DNA of 23,018 nt from Mesaphorura yosii (GCA_009869945.1 WIXG01000756.1:1-23018), one strand, 5' to 3'; shown: positions 10,845 through 19,247, counted from the stretch's first letter. The notes: generated by a model from the sequence alone, not told the origin. A program made the numbers and translations.

Positions 10845-12628
10845 ATGGACTCATCGTCAGGAGAGTCACGACATTGTGTACGTAAGCCGTCGCTGTTCCC
10901 ACACCCCAAACCGGAAAGCCATTCCAGTTTAACTTATAAGTAGCATCTGCGTGTTCAATAACATACCAAAAAATATTTTTACATACCCCAACTAATAATT
11001 TGCAGACGGTATAATTTGTTCCTCATTTGTAATGGTCTATTGGAATTGGACGCTGCGCTGTGACGCGCTACGCTTCAGAAAACTGCCGCTGATTCTATCA
11101 CCGGAGCTCATCCACGAACAAGTTAATGAACTCTCTGTTTTCAAAAATTAACAGGCTGGGGGCAGTGTGACCGTGTCAGTCATCGTTCCAGCTTACAACT
11201 GCGAACAGTTCATTGAGGAGTGCCTTGAATCCATCATGCAACAGAACCTTCCAGGGCACGGCCTGCCATCAACTAGCATACACATCGAAATCTCAATTTA
11301 TGAGGACGCTAGCACCGATTCGACGTACGCTATCATTCAAGATTGGTTACGACGTCGTCATCGTGAAACTTCTGTAACTGCCACTGCCGAATGCGCCGAT
11401 GCAGAGGTTTCTGGGAAAACGAGGGCACGTGTCAACAAAGAAGCCAGCATTTCATGCAACACGTACGAATTATCAACCAGCAATAGCTGCTCCATGTTTT
11501 CTGTCAAATTAAGCAGAAACACAAGACCCAAGCCGAGAGGAGGTGCGTTCTTATCAGCCACACCCGAGATTTTCTGTCAATTTGAAACCTAAGTGATTTG
11601 TTTGTACTTACAGTTGGATTCGCACGAAATCGTTCCATCGACCAATCTACGGGTGGTTATCTTTGCTTCTGTGATGCTGATGATATCATGATGCCAACGC
11701 GTATCGCTGAGCAATTAAAACATGCCGAAGAGAATCCTACAGCTGTAAGTTGCTCAACATGGCCATCAATTTTTGGCTCTCAGATTTATTTGACTGGCGC
11801 ATTGACTTCCACAGCTGATTGGTGCAGCCTTTGTGCGTCGTCCTCCCAATTCAATGGAGACCCTTACGACTTGGGCGAACACGTTGACCCCGACTCAACT
11901 GCATACACAAATATTCACGTCCTTCGGACCCACTCTCGTAATGCCTACGTGGTTTTGCTCCCGGAGAGTTTACGACACCGTCGGCGGTTTCTGCGAAGAC
12001 GGGTACGGTGTCCCAGAAGACTTGATATTTTTCTACAAGCATTTGTCCAGCGGAGGAAGTCTGATACGCGTGGACTCAGAAGGCCCTCTCATGATTTACC
12101 GACACCATCCCGCAGCAACGACTTTTTCAGTGTCGACCGACACGATTTGGAACCTCCGACTCGACAGGCTGCAAACAGAAATTCTGTCAAAGTGGAGCAC
12201 ATTCACCATTTGGAACGCGGGGAAACTCGGTCGGAAGCTATTTCGGTCTTTAAGCCCTGAGAATCAAGGAAAGGTTTCCACCTTTTGTGATGTTGACCCC
12301 AAAAAGATTGCTCAAAGGCACTATCAGCCGTTTCCAATGAAGTGCAAGATTCCGATCATCAATTTCATGGATGCTAGTCCGCCATTCATCATTTGTATTA
12401 AGACTGTAAGTTTTTAAACGCTGTGACTAATGTGTTATGTATGTTCAACGTTTATCTTTCGTTTGACCGCAGGAATTAACATTCGGGGCTCGAACAAAAG
12501 AACATCAGAGTTCAAGTTCTAACTTGCTGTCATTACAAACAACGACAGCAACGACGGAGCGGTCATTCTTAGAAAATCTTGAGAGTCTTCACCTGACTGA
12601 AGGAGTCGACTATTTTTACTTTAACTAG
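10845..12628 (+). CDS. B3GNTL1: B3GNTL1/QTGAL-type family 2 glycosyltransferase
   Basis: The sequence closely follows vertebrate B3GNTL1, recently described as the tRNA queuosine galactosyltransferase (QTGAL), which adds galactose from UDP-galactose to queuosine in tRNA-Tyr. Exons: 11155-11542, 11614-11744, 11815-12405, 12473-12628, in phase, stop TAG at 12626. A likely first exon is 10845-10877 (MDSSSGESRHC, donor GTACGT, phase 0). The start is the least certain part. Seen: GT-A fold start VSVIVPAYN with ECLESIMQQ; IYEDASTDSTYAIIQDW; PRGVGFARN across the exon 2/3 junction; metal/nucleotide motif CDADDIMMP; GPTLVMPTWFCSR; GVPEDLIFFYKHL; YRHHPAA; TIWNAGKLGRKLFRSL; FCDVDPKKI; C-terminal LESLHLTEGVDYFYF. 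The model gives 432 residues against about 360 in human. The extra length is a Ser/Thr/Arg-rich insertion before PRGVG and one near the C-terminus. No signal peptide is visible, consistent with a soluble enzyme. Confidence 0.9.
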
Positions 12629-12667
12629 CTAAAATTACTTGCACGATTCTGCGCCAGTTAAGACGAC

Positions 12668-12673
12668 AATAAA
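12668..12673 (+). promoter_or_regulatory. Poly(A) signal of the glycosyltransferase gene
   Basis: AATAAA 40 nt after the stop codon, in an A-rich context. It fixes the gene's 3' end before the repeat copy at 12728. Confidence 0.65.
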
Positions 12674-12727
12674 ACCAAAGACTCGAAGCGCTCCTTGAAC
12701 AAATGCCAAACCCTGAATTTAAAACCT

Positions 12728-12790
12728 GGGCTTTAGTTAAGTATTGGTAAGTGTGTGCCTGCAGTGTGCGGTCAGATTCTTTGATGCAGA
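12728..12790 (+). repeat. Dispersed repeat, copy B
   Basis: Same-orientation partner of 10338-10400, starting about 55 nt after the glycosyltransferase poly(A) signal. It overlaps the start of the weak reading frame that follows, which lowers trust in that frame's N-terminus. Confidence 0.7.
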
Positions 12791-13305
12791 ATAATACGAT
12801 GCTGATCCGTTTATTTGCTGTCCAACAAATTTTCTCAACGGCCTTACCAATTGCAGTTGGGAGGAATGCTGGGCTGTGGGATACGTTGGGCGAGACTTGC
12901 TGGTGTTACGACCACGACCGACAAATCCAAAACCAGTGTTCCACCCGAGAAGGAATCGTGAAGAAAACGAGTTCGGTATCAAAATCAAAGTCGAAAAGTC
13001 TTCCCAAGACGAATGCGAGCGGTGATAAGCCTGGACCAAAACCCGGGAGTAAGCGCAGTCCAATAAGAGGAAAAAGTGGGACAACTTCGACTGGTGCTAG
13101 AAAAAAGAAAACCTCTCCCACGGCATCAGCCAGAGGCTTCAATCCAAAAAGTGGTGCGGCTGCGGCCGGAGCCCCGAAGAAGAGAAGGCGGCGGTTGCTG
13201 GGGTCGGGAACCTCGCGTCAGACGCGCCTTGCACTTTCTTTTGGTTTTCTCAGTCCTGAATTAAGCACTCTAGTAAGCAGGCGGCAGGTTTCTTTTTCTG
13301 TTTGA
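12784..13305 (+). CDS. Possible Lys/Ser-rich basic protein, unconfirmed
   Basis: The reading frame is open from before 12751 to TGA at 13303-13305. The first ATG after the repeat is at 12784. The left half looks unremarkable. From about 12955 it becomes strongly basic and low in complexity: SKSKSKSLPK, GPKPGSKRSPIRGKSG, TGARKKKTSP and PKKRRRRLLG, like an intrinsically disordered nuclear tail. A good donor (CTA|GTAAGC at 13273) and an acceptor at 13377-13378 (CGACCGCAG) suggest a second exon of about 50 nt ending by 13429. An alternative is that an acceptor at 12855-12856 (CCAATTGCAG) starts the exon in another frame. No homologue is recognised and no promoter is seen. It could be a real short gene or chance. 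Confidence 0.25.
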   Translation: MQNNTMLIRLFAVQQIFSTALPIAVGRNAGLWDTLGETCWCYDHDRQIQNQCSTREGIVKKTSSVSKSKSKSLPKTNASGDKPGPKPGSKRSPIRGKSGTTSTGARKKKTSPTASARGFNPKSGAAAAGAPKKRRRRLLGSGTSRQTRLALSFGFLSPELSTLVSRRQVSFSV

Positions 13306-13429
13306 TTTTCCTCGACCTTGGCCTTGTGTAGACTGATCTGATTACACAACGATGTTCATGATGATTCCGACCGCAGATTTTGACAGTCTCGCTGGAAAAC
13401 AACGAAAGCTGCGCAAACAGAAGGTGAAG

Positions 13430-13810
13430 CTTTGGATCTGTAGCGCAAATTGCCAAAATTGATAGCTCTATTAAAAGTTGGCTATATTTATCGACCCAGT
13501 AATCTTGTCAAAAAGGCCAGCGCATGTTCAAGTTCAAATGAAAGTCGAATGTGGGCCTGACGGGCCTGGGCTTTTCGGTCAGAGCCAAATGCCAGACTTA
13601 TCTGTTGACTCTGAGTCGTGAATGAGTCGTCGGATCACTTCATCTCATCGGCCTTGGACGTGCCCGATTAATCCGTTCAGTCGATTCAAAATACACATTG
13701 CACTGCACACGCTGGACGTGCAAATATTTTGCAGCAGGTGGCCAATTTTCCGAAATCGGAAAGTAATTGCCTGAGCCCACAAAGACGAGTCCGTCCCGTC
13801 TCTGATTCAA
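13430..13810. other. Intergenic; upstream region of the secreted-protein gene
   Basis: No coding signal. The right part leads to a TATA-like element and probably contains regulatory sequence for the next gene. I could not assign specific sites. Confidence 0.4.
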
Positions 13811-13818
13811 CATAAATA
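13811..13818 (+). promoter_or_regulatory. TATA-like element
   Basis: CATAAATA lies about 35 nt before TTCAGATT (13845-13852), which resembles an arthropod initiator (TCAGT-like). The ATG follows at 13924, giving a 5' UTR of about 75 nt. Confidence 0.5.
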
Positions 13819-13923
13819 CAAGCGCCGAGACAATTGTTGAGCAGTTCAGATTCAGAAGTGCAACACTTCTGAGTCAGATTCCAATTTCGCTTCTTTGATT
13901 CCGAATTTTCACTTTACCCCACA

Positions 13924-14866
13924 ATGAAAATCATTTTATTCGTAACCCTTCTGGCTGTCGCCGCGTTGGGCGAGGAGAATGCCGAGTCTCGGCAGTTCCA
14001 GACGCGAGCGATGCCTTTTACTTACCAGGCCGGGGCGACTGCAGCCTACCCGACCGGCACGGGCGTCATTTACAGCCCAGGCACGGCCGTCGATCACATC
14101 GCTGGCGTGACTCTGACGTACGCCTACAATGTCAAAGTCCAGTTCCCTCGAGAGACTGAAATCTACACGGCGAGTGGGCCAATCACGTACGCCGCCAATA
14201 CTGACGTCACAATTCCCGGTGGCAGTCAGCTCACGTACGGCCCGGGCACCAGCGTCGTGTACCAGACGACTGCCGAGACCCGCTACGGGCAGTTCAACGG
14301 GAATACCCACGCGATTGCGAATTATCCGGAGCAGACGAGCGTCCAGTACTATTATGGCCCGAATGGAAGCAATCTCATCTTGTATCCGGCGGATACCATT
14401 CCGCTGATATTCTACAATCCAGGTAAAAATGAAGATGCAAATGCCTCAAGCCTGATGAGGTTTCAAAGACGAAGAGATTGAAAATAATATTGCTTTCGAC
14501 GGCCCAGGTGGAAGCACGAGATTCGGCCCATCTGCCCTCCCAGTTGAAAAGGATCCGGAAGCCAACCCGGACTCCAGCCCAAATCCTGCCGCTACAGCAG
14601 TGAGAACTTACGGTTACAGCAATCGAGGAGGCGGTGGCGGTAGGTCTTACTGCAGTGGGTACAGCAGCAATGGATACCCGAGAACAACGTACTGCGGTCC
14701 GAACGGGTACAGAGCCCAATGCCAACAGTCTTGCTCCAACTGCTACTCGTACTCCTGTAACAATGGAGGAGGTGGTGGCGGCGGTGGTAGCGGTGGTGGT
14801 GGTAGTTGGGGAAGTGGAGGTGGCGGTGGCGGTGGCAATGGCGGCGGAGGAATGTACGGAAAATGA
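13924..14866 (+). CDS. Secreted repeat protein with Cys/Tyr/Gly-rich tail
   Basis: Two exons, 13924-14422 and 14508-14866, join in phase 1 at GT-AG sites (285 residues). The N-terminus is a clear signal peptide (MKIILFVTLLAVAALG, cleavage expected near GEENA). Residues about 30-130 are a loose 8-11-residue repeat around the theme GTxVxYxxGT/TYxxGT (for example GTGVIYSPGT, LTYGPGTSVVY), suggesting stacked beta strands. After a Pro-rich linker the tail has six Cys within about 40 residues (YCSGY, TYCGPNGY, QCQQSCSNCY, SYSCNN), many Tyr, and then pure Gly/Ser runs ending MYGK. A structural extracellular role such as cuticle, egg coat or secretion is an inference from composition. I do not recognise a family. 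The strong promoter and two poly(A) signals argue that it is expressed. Confidence 0.8.
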
Positions 14867-14939
14867 AGGGCTTGGCCTGAACCACTTTCCAATTTCTTGC
14901 CCATTGTCTTAATATCTAGAAGTGATATTATTTTAAAGA

Positions 14940-14974
14940 AATAAAAAGCAATTGAGAAGTGAAAACTTAATAAA
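14940..14974 (+). promoter_or_regulatory. Two poly(A) signals of the secreted-protein gene
   Basis: AATAAA at 14940-14945 and again at 14969-14974, about 75 and 105 nt after the stop codon. Confidence 0.65.
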
Positions 14975-15195
14975 AGACAAGCGTCTGGATCTCTGTCCGG
15001 ACAACTTCCCGAAAGAATTGAAACTGGCAATCGCTTTGGCTCGCAAGAAAGGTCGCCAAAAATATGAGAGTTCCCGTTAGGGGACGGGAAAACTGGGGCC
15101 TTAATGCCCATTCCCGCGGACGATCTCAGAATGAAGAAAAAGACGAAGATCGCCACGATCAACAACAATAATAATTTATACTTTTCATGTGTCAT
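14960..15195 (-). CDS. Orphan type II membrane-anchor reading frame
   Basis: From ATG at 15195 the minus strand reads MTHEKYK, then a 16-residue hydrophobic core (LLLLLIVAIFVFFFIL), RSS, and a Pro/Ser/Cys-containing luminal-looking stem (about 55 residues). A short basic N-terminus followed by one membrane span is the layout of Golgi glycosyl- or sulfotransferase first exons. No catalytic exon follows: downstream lies the 3' end of the opposing secreted-protein gene, and only weak donors are visible. It may be a fragment left by rearrangement, a small membrane protein, or chance. The 3' limit given here is approximate. Confidence 0.25.
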
Positions 15196-15255
15196 TTTGC
15201 TTTCGTGGTACGCCTATGCTCAGCCAGCATTTTATCCTCATTTTAATTTTAATTT

Positions 15256-15593
15256 TTAATGACTCACTGCGTGGTGCATATTTCGCTTCTCCAAAAACGA
15301 CTTGCCACAAGTTGGACACGAGTAAGACTTTCCTCCAGTATGGACTTTGACATGGACTCGGAAGTACGCCCTTTTGCAAACTTTCTCTGACAAAAGGTAC
15401 ACCTGAAAATCCGATCATCGACGTCGTCTACTACTACTACTGGCCGATGGGTGCTTTTCAAGTGAGTGCGTAGGCCGCTCGGATTTTTGTAGCTCCGATC
15501 GCACAGTTTGCTGCGACATCGCCCGCCATGCATTGCATTGTGGTGATGCTCCAATTCGTATTTTGTGATGAAACACTTGTCAGAACTAGGACA
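15256..15593 (-). pseudogene. C2H2 zinc-finger relic with a frameshift
   Basis: Reading leftwards: a degenerate first finger (CPSSDKC... ELEHHH), then CRSKLCDRSYKNPSGLRTHL ending in KSTH, an acidic/Val linker, FRCTFCQRKFAKG, and then, only after a change of reading frame at about 15364-15377, YFRVHVKVHTGGKSYSCPTC and GKSFLEKRNMHH before TAA at 15256-15258. Cys and His spacing is restored only by shifting one base. Upstream of GIPC the frame meets a stop with no usable acceptor. Fingers of this kind bind DNA in transcription factors. This copy looks broken and partial, although a single-base sequencing error cannot be ruled out. Confidence 0.7.
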
Positions 15594-15599
15594 AGGTAT

Positions 15600-16540
15600 C
15601 CCAAATTACTTCATTACATACAATGGCAATTTCATTAATATGTCTAATTGAAGTTTTAGAAATAAAAATCAAGCCGTTTCGTATTTGATATCGAAAAGTG
15701 CTTCCATTTGCGCAAGTCGTTTAAATTAGTTGGCATGAAAAATCACATGAAATAAATAAGTTATAAATTAACTGTTACTTTCATTGGCAATGTTTACGTG
15801 GATGGTCTGTGTGAAAAGCATGACATAAGCTTGGGAATCATGCAGGAACATTTATACATTTATAACCAAAGCCCTTTAACAAGGCATGAAATGACGTGAT
15901 CAGTAGAAAACCTATCTTGTCATACGTCTTATACCAATGTACTATTTGGCATAGCATAATTTTCACGCTGGAGCCCAGATGGTTAAAATGTTATGCCAAA
16001 TAGTAGTATAATAATACTGTTATGATGAATAATTTCGCATATGATATTCGCACCCACACCAAATACTGGTAAGCTGGCACACTATTGCTATGCAACCAAA
16101 TGTCCTTGAGTCTCACCGACTTCTCCACCAGAACCGGTCTTGAAATCGTCATTAATGTGTCACTGCTCAATGATTTCTTGTTACCACTTTATATTCAAAC
16201 TACTTAGGGCTGTTGTTGCTATTGTAGTTGTAGTTCACCCCGAGTAGACTGAGGCAGAGCCATGACGTAAAATGATTCATCTCACATTTTCACAGAAATG
16301 TCTCGTCTTCCCGACTCCCGAGTCAGTTCAGACTGAGTCTCCTCTAAGTTTACTGTGTTGGTGCTGGCCTACGAGCGGGACATTGGCGTCCTCGAGGACC
16401 CCCCGAAATTACATTCATTTGTTGTCAGTAAACGCAGGATACCCATTATTGATTAGTAAACTTATAAGATTCCAGATTGCAGTCGATACTATTGAGTCGA
16501 CGTCGATTTTCTTTGTTTCTCGCGTCGTCCCTCACGATTC
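15600..16540. other. Intergenic, no gene recognised
   Basis: AT-rich. The only structured element is the hairpin at 15940-16005. A 109-codon frame at 16272-16601 has random-looking composition. The right end probably supplies the promoter of the ZAR1-like gene. No TATA box is obvious. Confidence 0.45.
15940..16005. repeat. Inverted repeat forming a 66-nt hairpin
   Basis: The arms TACTATTTGGCATA (15940-15953) and TATGCCAAATAGTA (15992-16005) are perfect complements. Pairing continues inward through GCAT/ATGT-type pairs (one G-U if read as + strand RNA), a two-base AA bulge and three more A-T pairs. The result is an 18-bp uninterrupted stem and a loop of roughly 22 nt. Size and shape resemble a microRNA precursor. 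A tiny MITE or palindromic relic is the alternative. Confidence 0.6.
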
Positions 16541-16811
16541 CGCCCGAAACTCTAAAGTTCTAGTGTGGTTCGTGTATTCATTAATCAATTTACTAAATTA
16601 GTTGACTGATAAGTGATAAGCAACTGATTAAATTCGACCTGGCTAAATTTAATCCTAGGAAACTTGACTTGGTAAGTTTAATATAATTATTATACTATGA
16701 TTATTATGGTATTCAAGTTTTAGTTTACTAAAATTTAATAATTTCTATAGATTCAATAATTTAGAACACAACTTGAGAATTTTTAGAACTACTGACTCCG
16801 AATTCGGGACA

Positions 16812-17549
16812 ATGAACAGCGCTTCGGAGGATCTCGGGGTGAACTGGCCATGTTTCGGTGAATATCATTGCAAAAACTGCAACCGGAAATGGGCAAGTTC
16901 ACGGGCATGGAAATCCTTTGGTCAACAGTGCACCACATGTCAGATATCGATTCCGGCCAATAATTTACAACCATTGTTCCGCTACTACTGCCGAGCGTGC
17001 AAAAAGATGTGGAAAACCAAATGGGAAGAAAAGGGCGCTGACTGCAAGGGATGTGGGGTGAAGGTAAAAGCATTCAAGACACATGGAGAGTTCAAGAAAT
17101 TTGAAGCTGAATGGATTCTACCCGAAAAATTGAACAGTGAGGGTAATCCGGAGATTCCGATCAATCAGGAGAAACCCCATCGTAAGGATTTGTGCGAAAA
17201 GTGCCGAAAGTCGGGAATGGATTGCATGGCCACTCGGTCAATACCGAAGCCACAGCCAACTGTAAATCGAATGACAAAATCAGTTGCTCCGCCACAGCCA
17301 ACTCCGACTGTAAATCGAATGACAAAATCAGTTGCTCCGCCACAGCCAACTCCGATTGTAAATAGAATAACAAAATCAGTTGCTTCGCCACAGCCATGGC
17401 GTGATGGCCTCCGCCGCGGGGCCACGATGGAGAGCCTGACATCACGAGTCGCTGACATGCAAGTTTCTCGTGAAAATCGGACACCGGCAGTGCATGCGAG
17501 TCAAGAGGCGAGGGAGACGAACAACAGTTGGAACTGTACGATCCAGTAA
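16812..17549 (+). CDS. ZAR1-like 3CxxC zinc-finger protein
   Basis: 245 residues from ATG 16812 (context GGGACAATGA) to TAA. Residues about 17-150 carry five CxxC pairs: YHCKNCNRKW, QCTTC, YYCRACKKMW, DCKGC, and the diagnostic end block KPHRKDLCEKCRKSGMDC. The last closely follows the C-terminal block of vertebrate zygote-arrest proteins (ZAR1/ZAR1L), whose 3CxxC domain binds mRNA 3' UTRs in oocytes. A maternal RNA-binding role is therefore an inference. After it come three tandem 16-residue units (TVNRMTKSVAPPQPTP) and a polar tail. A 5' UTR intron is likely at 16672-16750 (G|GTAAGT ... CTATAG) and a 3' UTR intron at 17566-17657 (GTAAGG ... TTACAG). The latter places a junction 16 nt past the stop. 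Confidence 0.75.
   Translation: MNSASEDLGVNWPCFGEYHCKNCNRKWASSRAWKSFGQQCTTCQISIPANNLQPLFRYYCRACKKMWKTKWEEKGADCKGCGVKVKAFKTHGEFKKFEAEWILPEKLNSEGNPEIPINQEKPHRKDLCEKCRKSGMDCMATRSIPKPQPTVNRMTKSVAPPQPTPTVNRMTKSVAPPQPTPIVNRITKSVASPQPWRDGLRRGATMESLTSRVADMQVSRENRTPAVHASQEARETNNSWNCTIQ
17251..17388 (+). repeat. Coding minisatellite, three 48-bp units
   Basis: Units are 17251-17292 (42 bp, lacking 6 bp), 17293-17340 (48 bp) and 17341-17388 (48 bp), each starting CACAGCCAAC, followed by a partial fourth start CACAGCC. All are in frame. Unit 3 has diverged by a few bases (AATAGAATAAC, TTCGC). Confidence 0.95.
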
Positions 17550-17840
17550 CATGTAAACACTCCAAGTAAGGGTCAAGGTCAAATTCCAAGGACAACCAGT
17601 TCTTAATCTTTGCATATTCTAATGAAATCATTTATAATTGAAAATTTATTCTTACAGATTCTTCAGGCCGATGACGACACCTTTGCTGGTGGTTCAACTC
17701 ATAATTTCTAATCTGTTATTAATTCCATTCAGTTTAAACTTCCTTTGCGTGTTTCATTTATTTAGTGTTAACAGGATTAGGTACGGGTCAGGTAACCAAA
17801 CGTCAAACCTGCAATAATCAGTAGACCTTCTTAATCAATG

Positions 17841-17850
17841 AATAAATAAA
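17841..17850 (+). promoter_or_regulatory. Overlapping poly(A) signals
   Basis: AATAAATAAA contains two overlapping AATAAA motifs. It lies about 290 nt after the ZAR1-like stop codon and about 185 nt after the putative 3' UTR intron. Confidence 0.5.
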
Positions 17851-18276
17851 ATAATCCTTCCATGTGACTTCCACTTCATCCGTCCGGTACCGCCACGTAC
17901 CGCTCTTCCATGACATGATTATGTAGGTCAGGAGCCTCGAGAAATTTTGGCATGTTGGCACCAGTCATCGACATGTCATTGAAAATGAAAGAGTTGTTTA
18001 AATCATAATTAAGTTAAAGCTGATTATAGTAGTAGTGTCTACCATTAGGAAATTACATTAAATTGATTTTGGTTCGTTTCGTCTCATTATTTATTTCCTT
18101 CAAATAAAGTAGATTCCATCCATCAGCGTAGTGACTGTGTGTTTACATCACAAAAAAATAATGTTTTCCTTTTTCGGGAGCAAAAATTAGATACGGACTA
18201 CTGAATTTAGGTTCAAGCATTTGTGCGGCATTGGAATGAAATCCATAATTCCCACTTTATCCACCGTTTTGGTCTG
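17851..18276. other. Intergenic between convergent genes
   Basis: AT-rich, no coding signal. It probably contains the 3' end of the minus-strand gene. ATTTATTTCC at about 18087-18096 and the TTTATT complements nearby could provide its poly(A) signal. Confidence 0.4.
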
Positions 18277-18852
18277 CTAGTAGACCACTGTTTTCCGTTT
18301 AACGTACGAGTATTTGAGATTTCCAATTCTTGACTGAAGATTCTTAATCTCATCCCAGATACTTTGATACAAGGCAAGATACGGCTGTTCGGACACTGCA
18401 CAAAAACTTTGGGGATTAACTATAAACTGATAAGGCTTATCAGCAATAATCTCAGTACTTACAGCCTCAGATAGTTTGGCAGTTGCAGTTGCCTCATTCA
18501 GCTCATTCATTTTCTCACTGCTCAGCTGGTAGAACAGAGTTGAGATTTCTAATGTACCTGATATTACACTTGCTTTATATTTCTGGTCGATCGCGTGCAA
18601 TGGTGGACTAATGTGAATACAAAGAATTGCACTTATCCTCGTCACTCGTTGGAAACAAGTACTGATAAAGAACAGCGGTGACACAAGCACACACACACGG
18701 CGATTGCGACGACCACGGATCCGATCAGCACCAGACGAAACGGAGATCGGCTTGCTAGTGCTTCCAGTTTCTTCGCCTTGGACTGGATTCCTATGCTCGG
18801 CCACTTCCTCTGCCACCACTACCACGCTTAGCCATCAGGAATTTACAGACAT
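18277..18852 (-). CDS. Small single-pass membrane protein of unknown function
   Basis: Minus-strand model: 18852-18847 (ATG TCT), 18782-18663, 18582-18277. Introns of 64 and 80 nt, in phase, give 143 residues. Exon 2 reads SKAKKLEALASRSPFRLVL, IGSVVVAIAVCVCLC, HRC: a basic N-terminus and one membrane span followed by Cys/His. Exon 3 is a soluble-looking domain of about 100 residues rich in Leu, Glu, Lys and Tyr (NELNEATATAKLSEA, YLALYQSIWDEIKNLQSRIG) ending VKRKTVVY. No family is recognised. Exon 3 contains a strong donor-like site in its middle (GCT|GTAAGTACTG near 18460) with an acceptor 67 nt on. Splicing there would switch to a second open frame ending near 18213, so two C-termini are possible. 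The first exon is the least certain. A second ATG at 18835 starts only a 14-codon frame. Confidence 0.4.
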
Positions 18853-19185
18853 CAACTGATAGCCGCGGCTGAACTGTTACTTTAGAGCCTGGCAGTTTAA
18901 AGAATAAACTACGCAACTAGAAAGTGGGACATGAAATTGGCGCTGCTCAACTCAACTTTGTTAAATCTCTACTCATCGTTAACTGAAAATACGAGTGCAA
19001 GCAAGCAAGCAAGTGAGTCGAAACGAAGACTTCTTTCATTCTTTCATTTCGCATTTTGCATTTTCTGGGACTAATAAACACAAATGTCAAACTGGAAATA
19101 ATTTATGACTTGATTTTTAATGGCGCTGTGACGAGCTTTGGCCGCCGCAGTGACATGAACCATCATTTAAATTTTGAGTCATCGA
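18853..19185. other. Divergent intergenic region
   Basis: Lies between the minus-strand membrane-protein gene and the TATA box of the oxygenase relic, so it would hold both promoters. It contains a short (GCAA)4 microsatellite at 18997-19012 and otherwise nothing recognisable. Confidence 0.4.
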
Positions 19186-19192
19186 TATAAAA
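19186..19192 (+). promoter_or_regulatory. TATA box of the oxygenase relic
   Basis: TATAAAA, 62 nt before the ATG at 19248. The same 62-nt spacing occurs at the 8238 promoter. The promoter looks intact although the gene behind it is broken. Confidence 0.5.
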
Positions 19193-19247
19193 CTCGCGCT
19201 CTAGAAAGTCCAGACATGATTTTAATCATTCAACAACCGACGTCAGA

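Noticed and set aside
10694..10909. 71-codon minus-strand Cys-containing frame
   Set aside because: No regular Cys spacing and no family. It overlaps the likely first exon of the glycosyltransferase on the other strand.
14592..14885. Minus-strand His/Arg- and Pro-rich frames over the Gly-rich tail
   Set aside because: Mirror images of GGN glycine codons. The plus-strand frame is supported by a signal peptide and splicing.
16272..16601. 109-codon plus-strand frame upstream of the ZAR1-like gene
   Set aside because: Random composition, no domain, no splice continuity to neighbours. Length is within chance for this base composition.
17161..17631. Minus-strand 156-codon frame with internal repeats
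   Set aside because: Its repeats are the antisense of the in-frame minisatellite in the ZAR1-like gene.
18670..18700. CA-rich microsatellite in the minus-strand gene
   Set aside because: Too short (about five CA units) to call a repeat. It encodes part of the predicted membrane span (Val/Cys codons).
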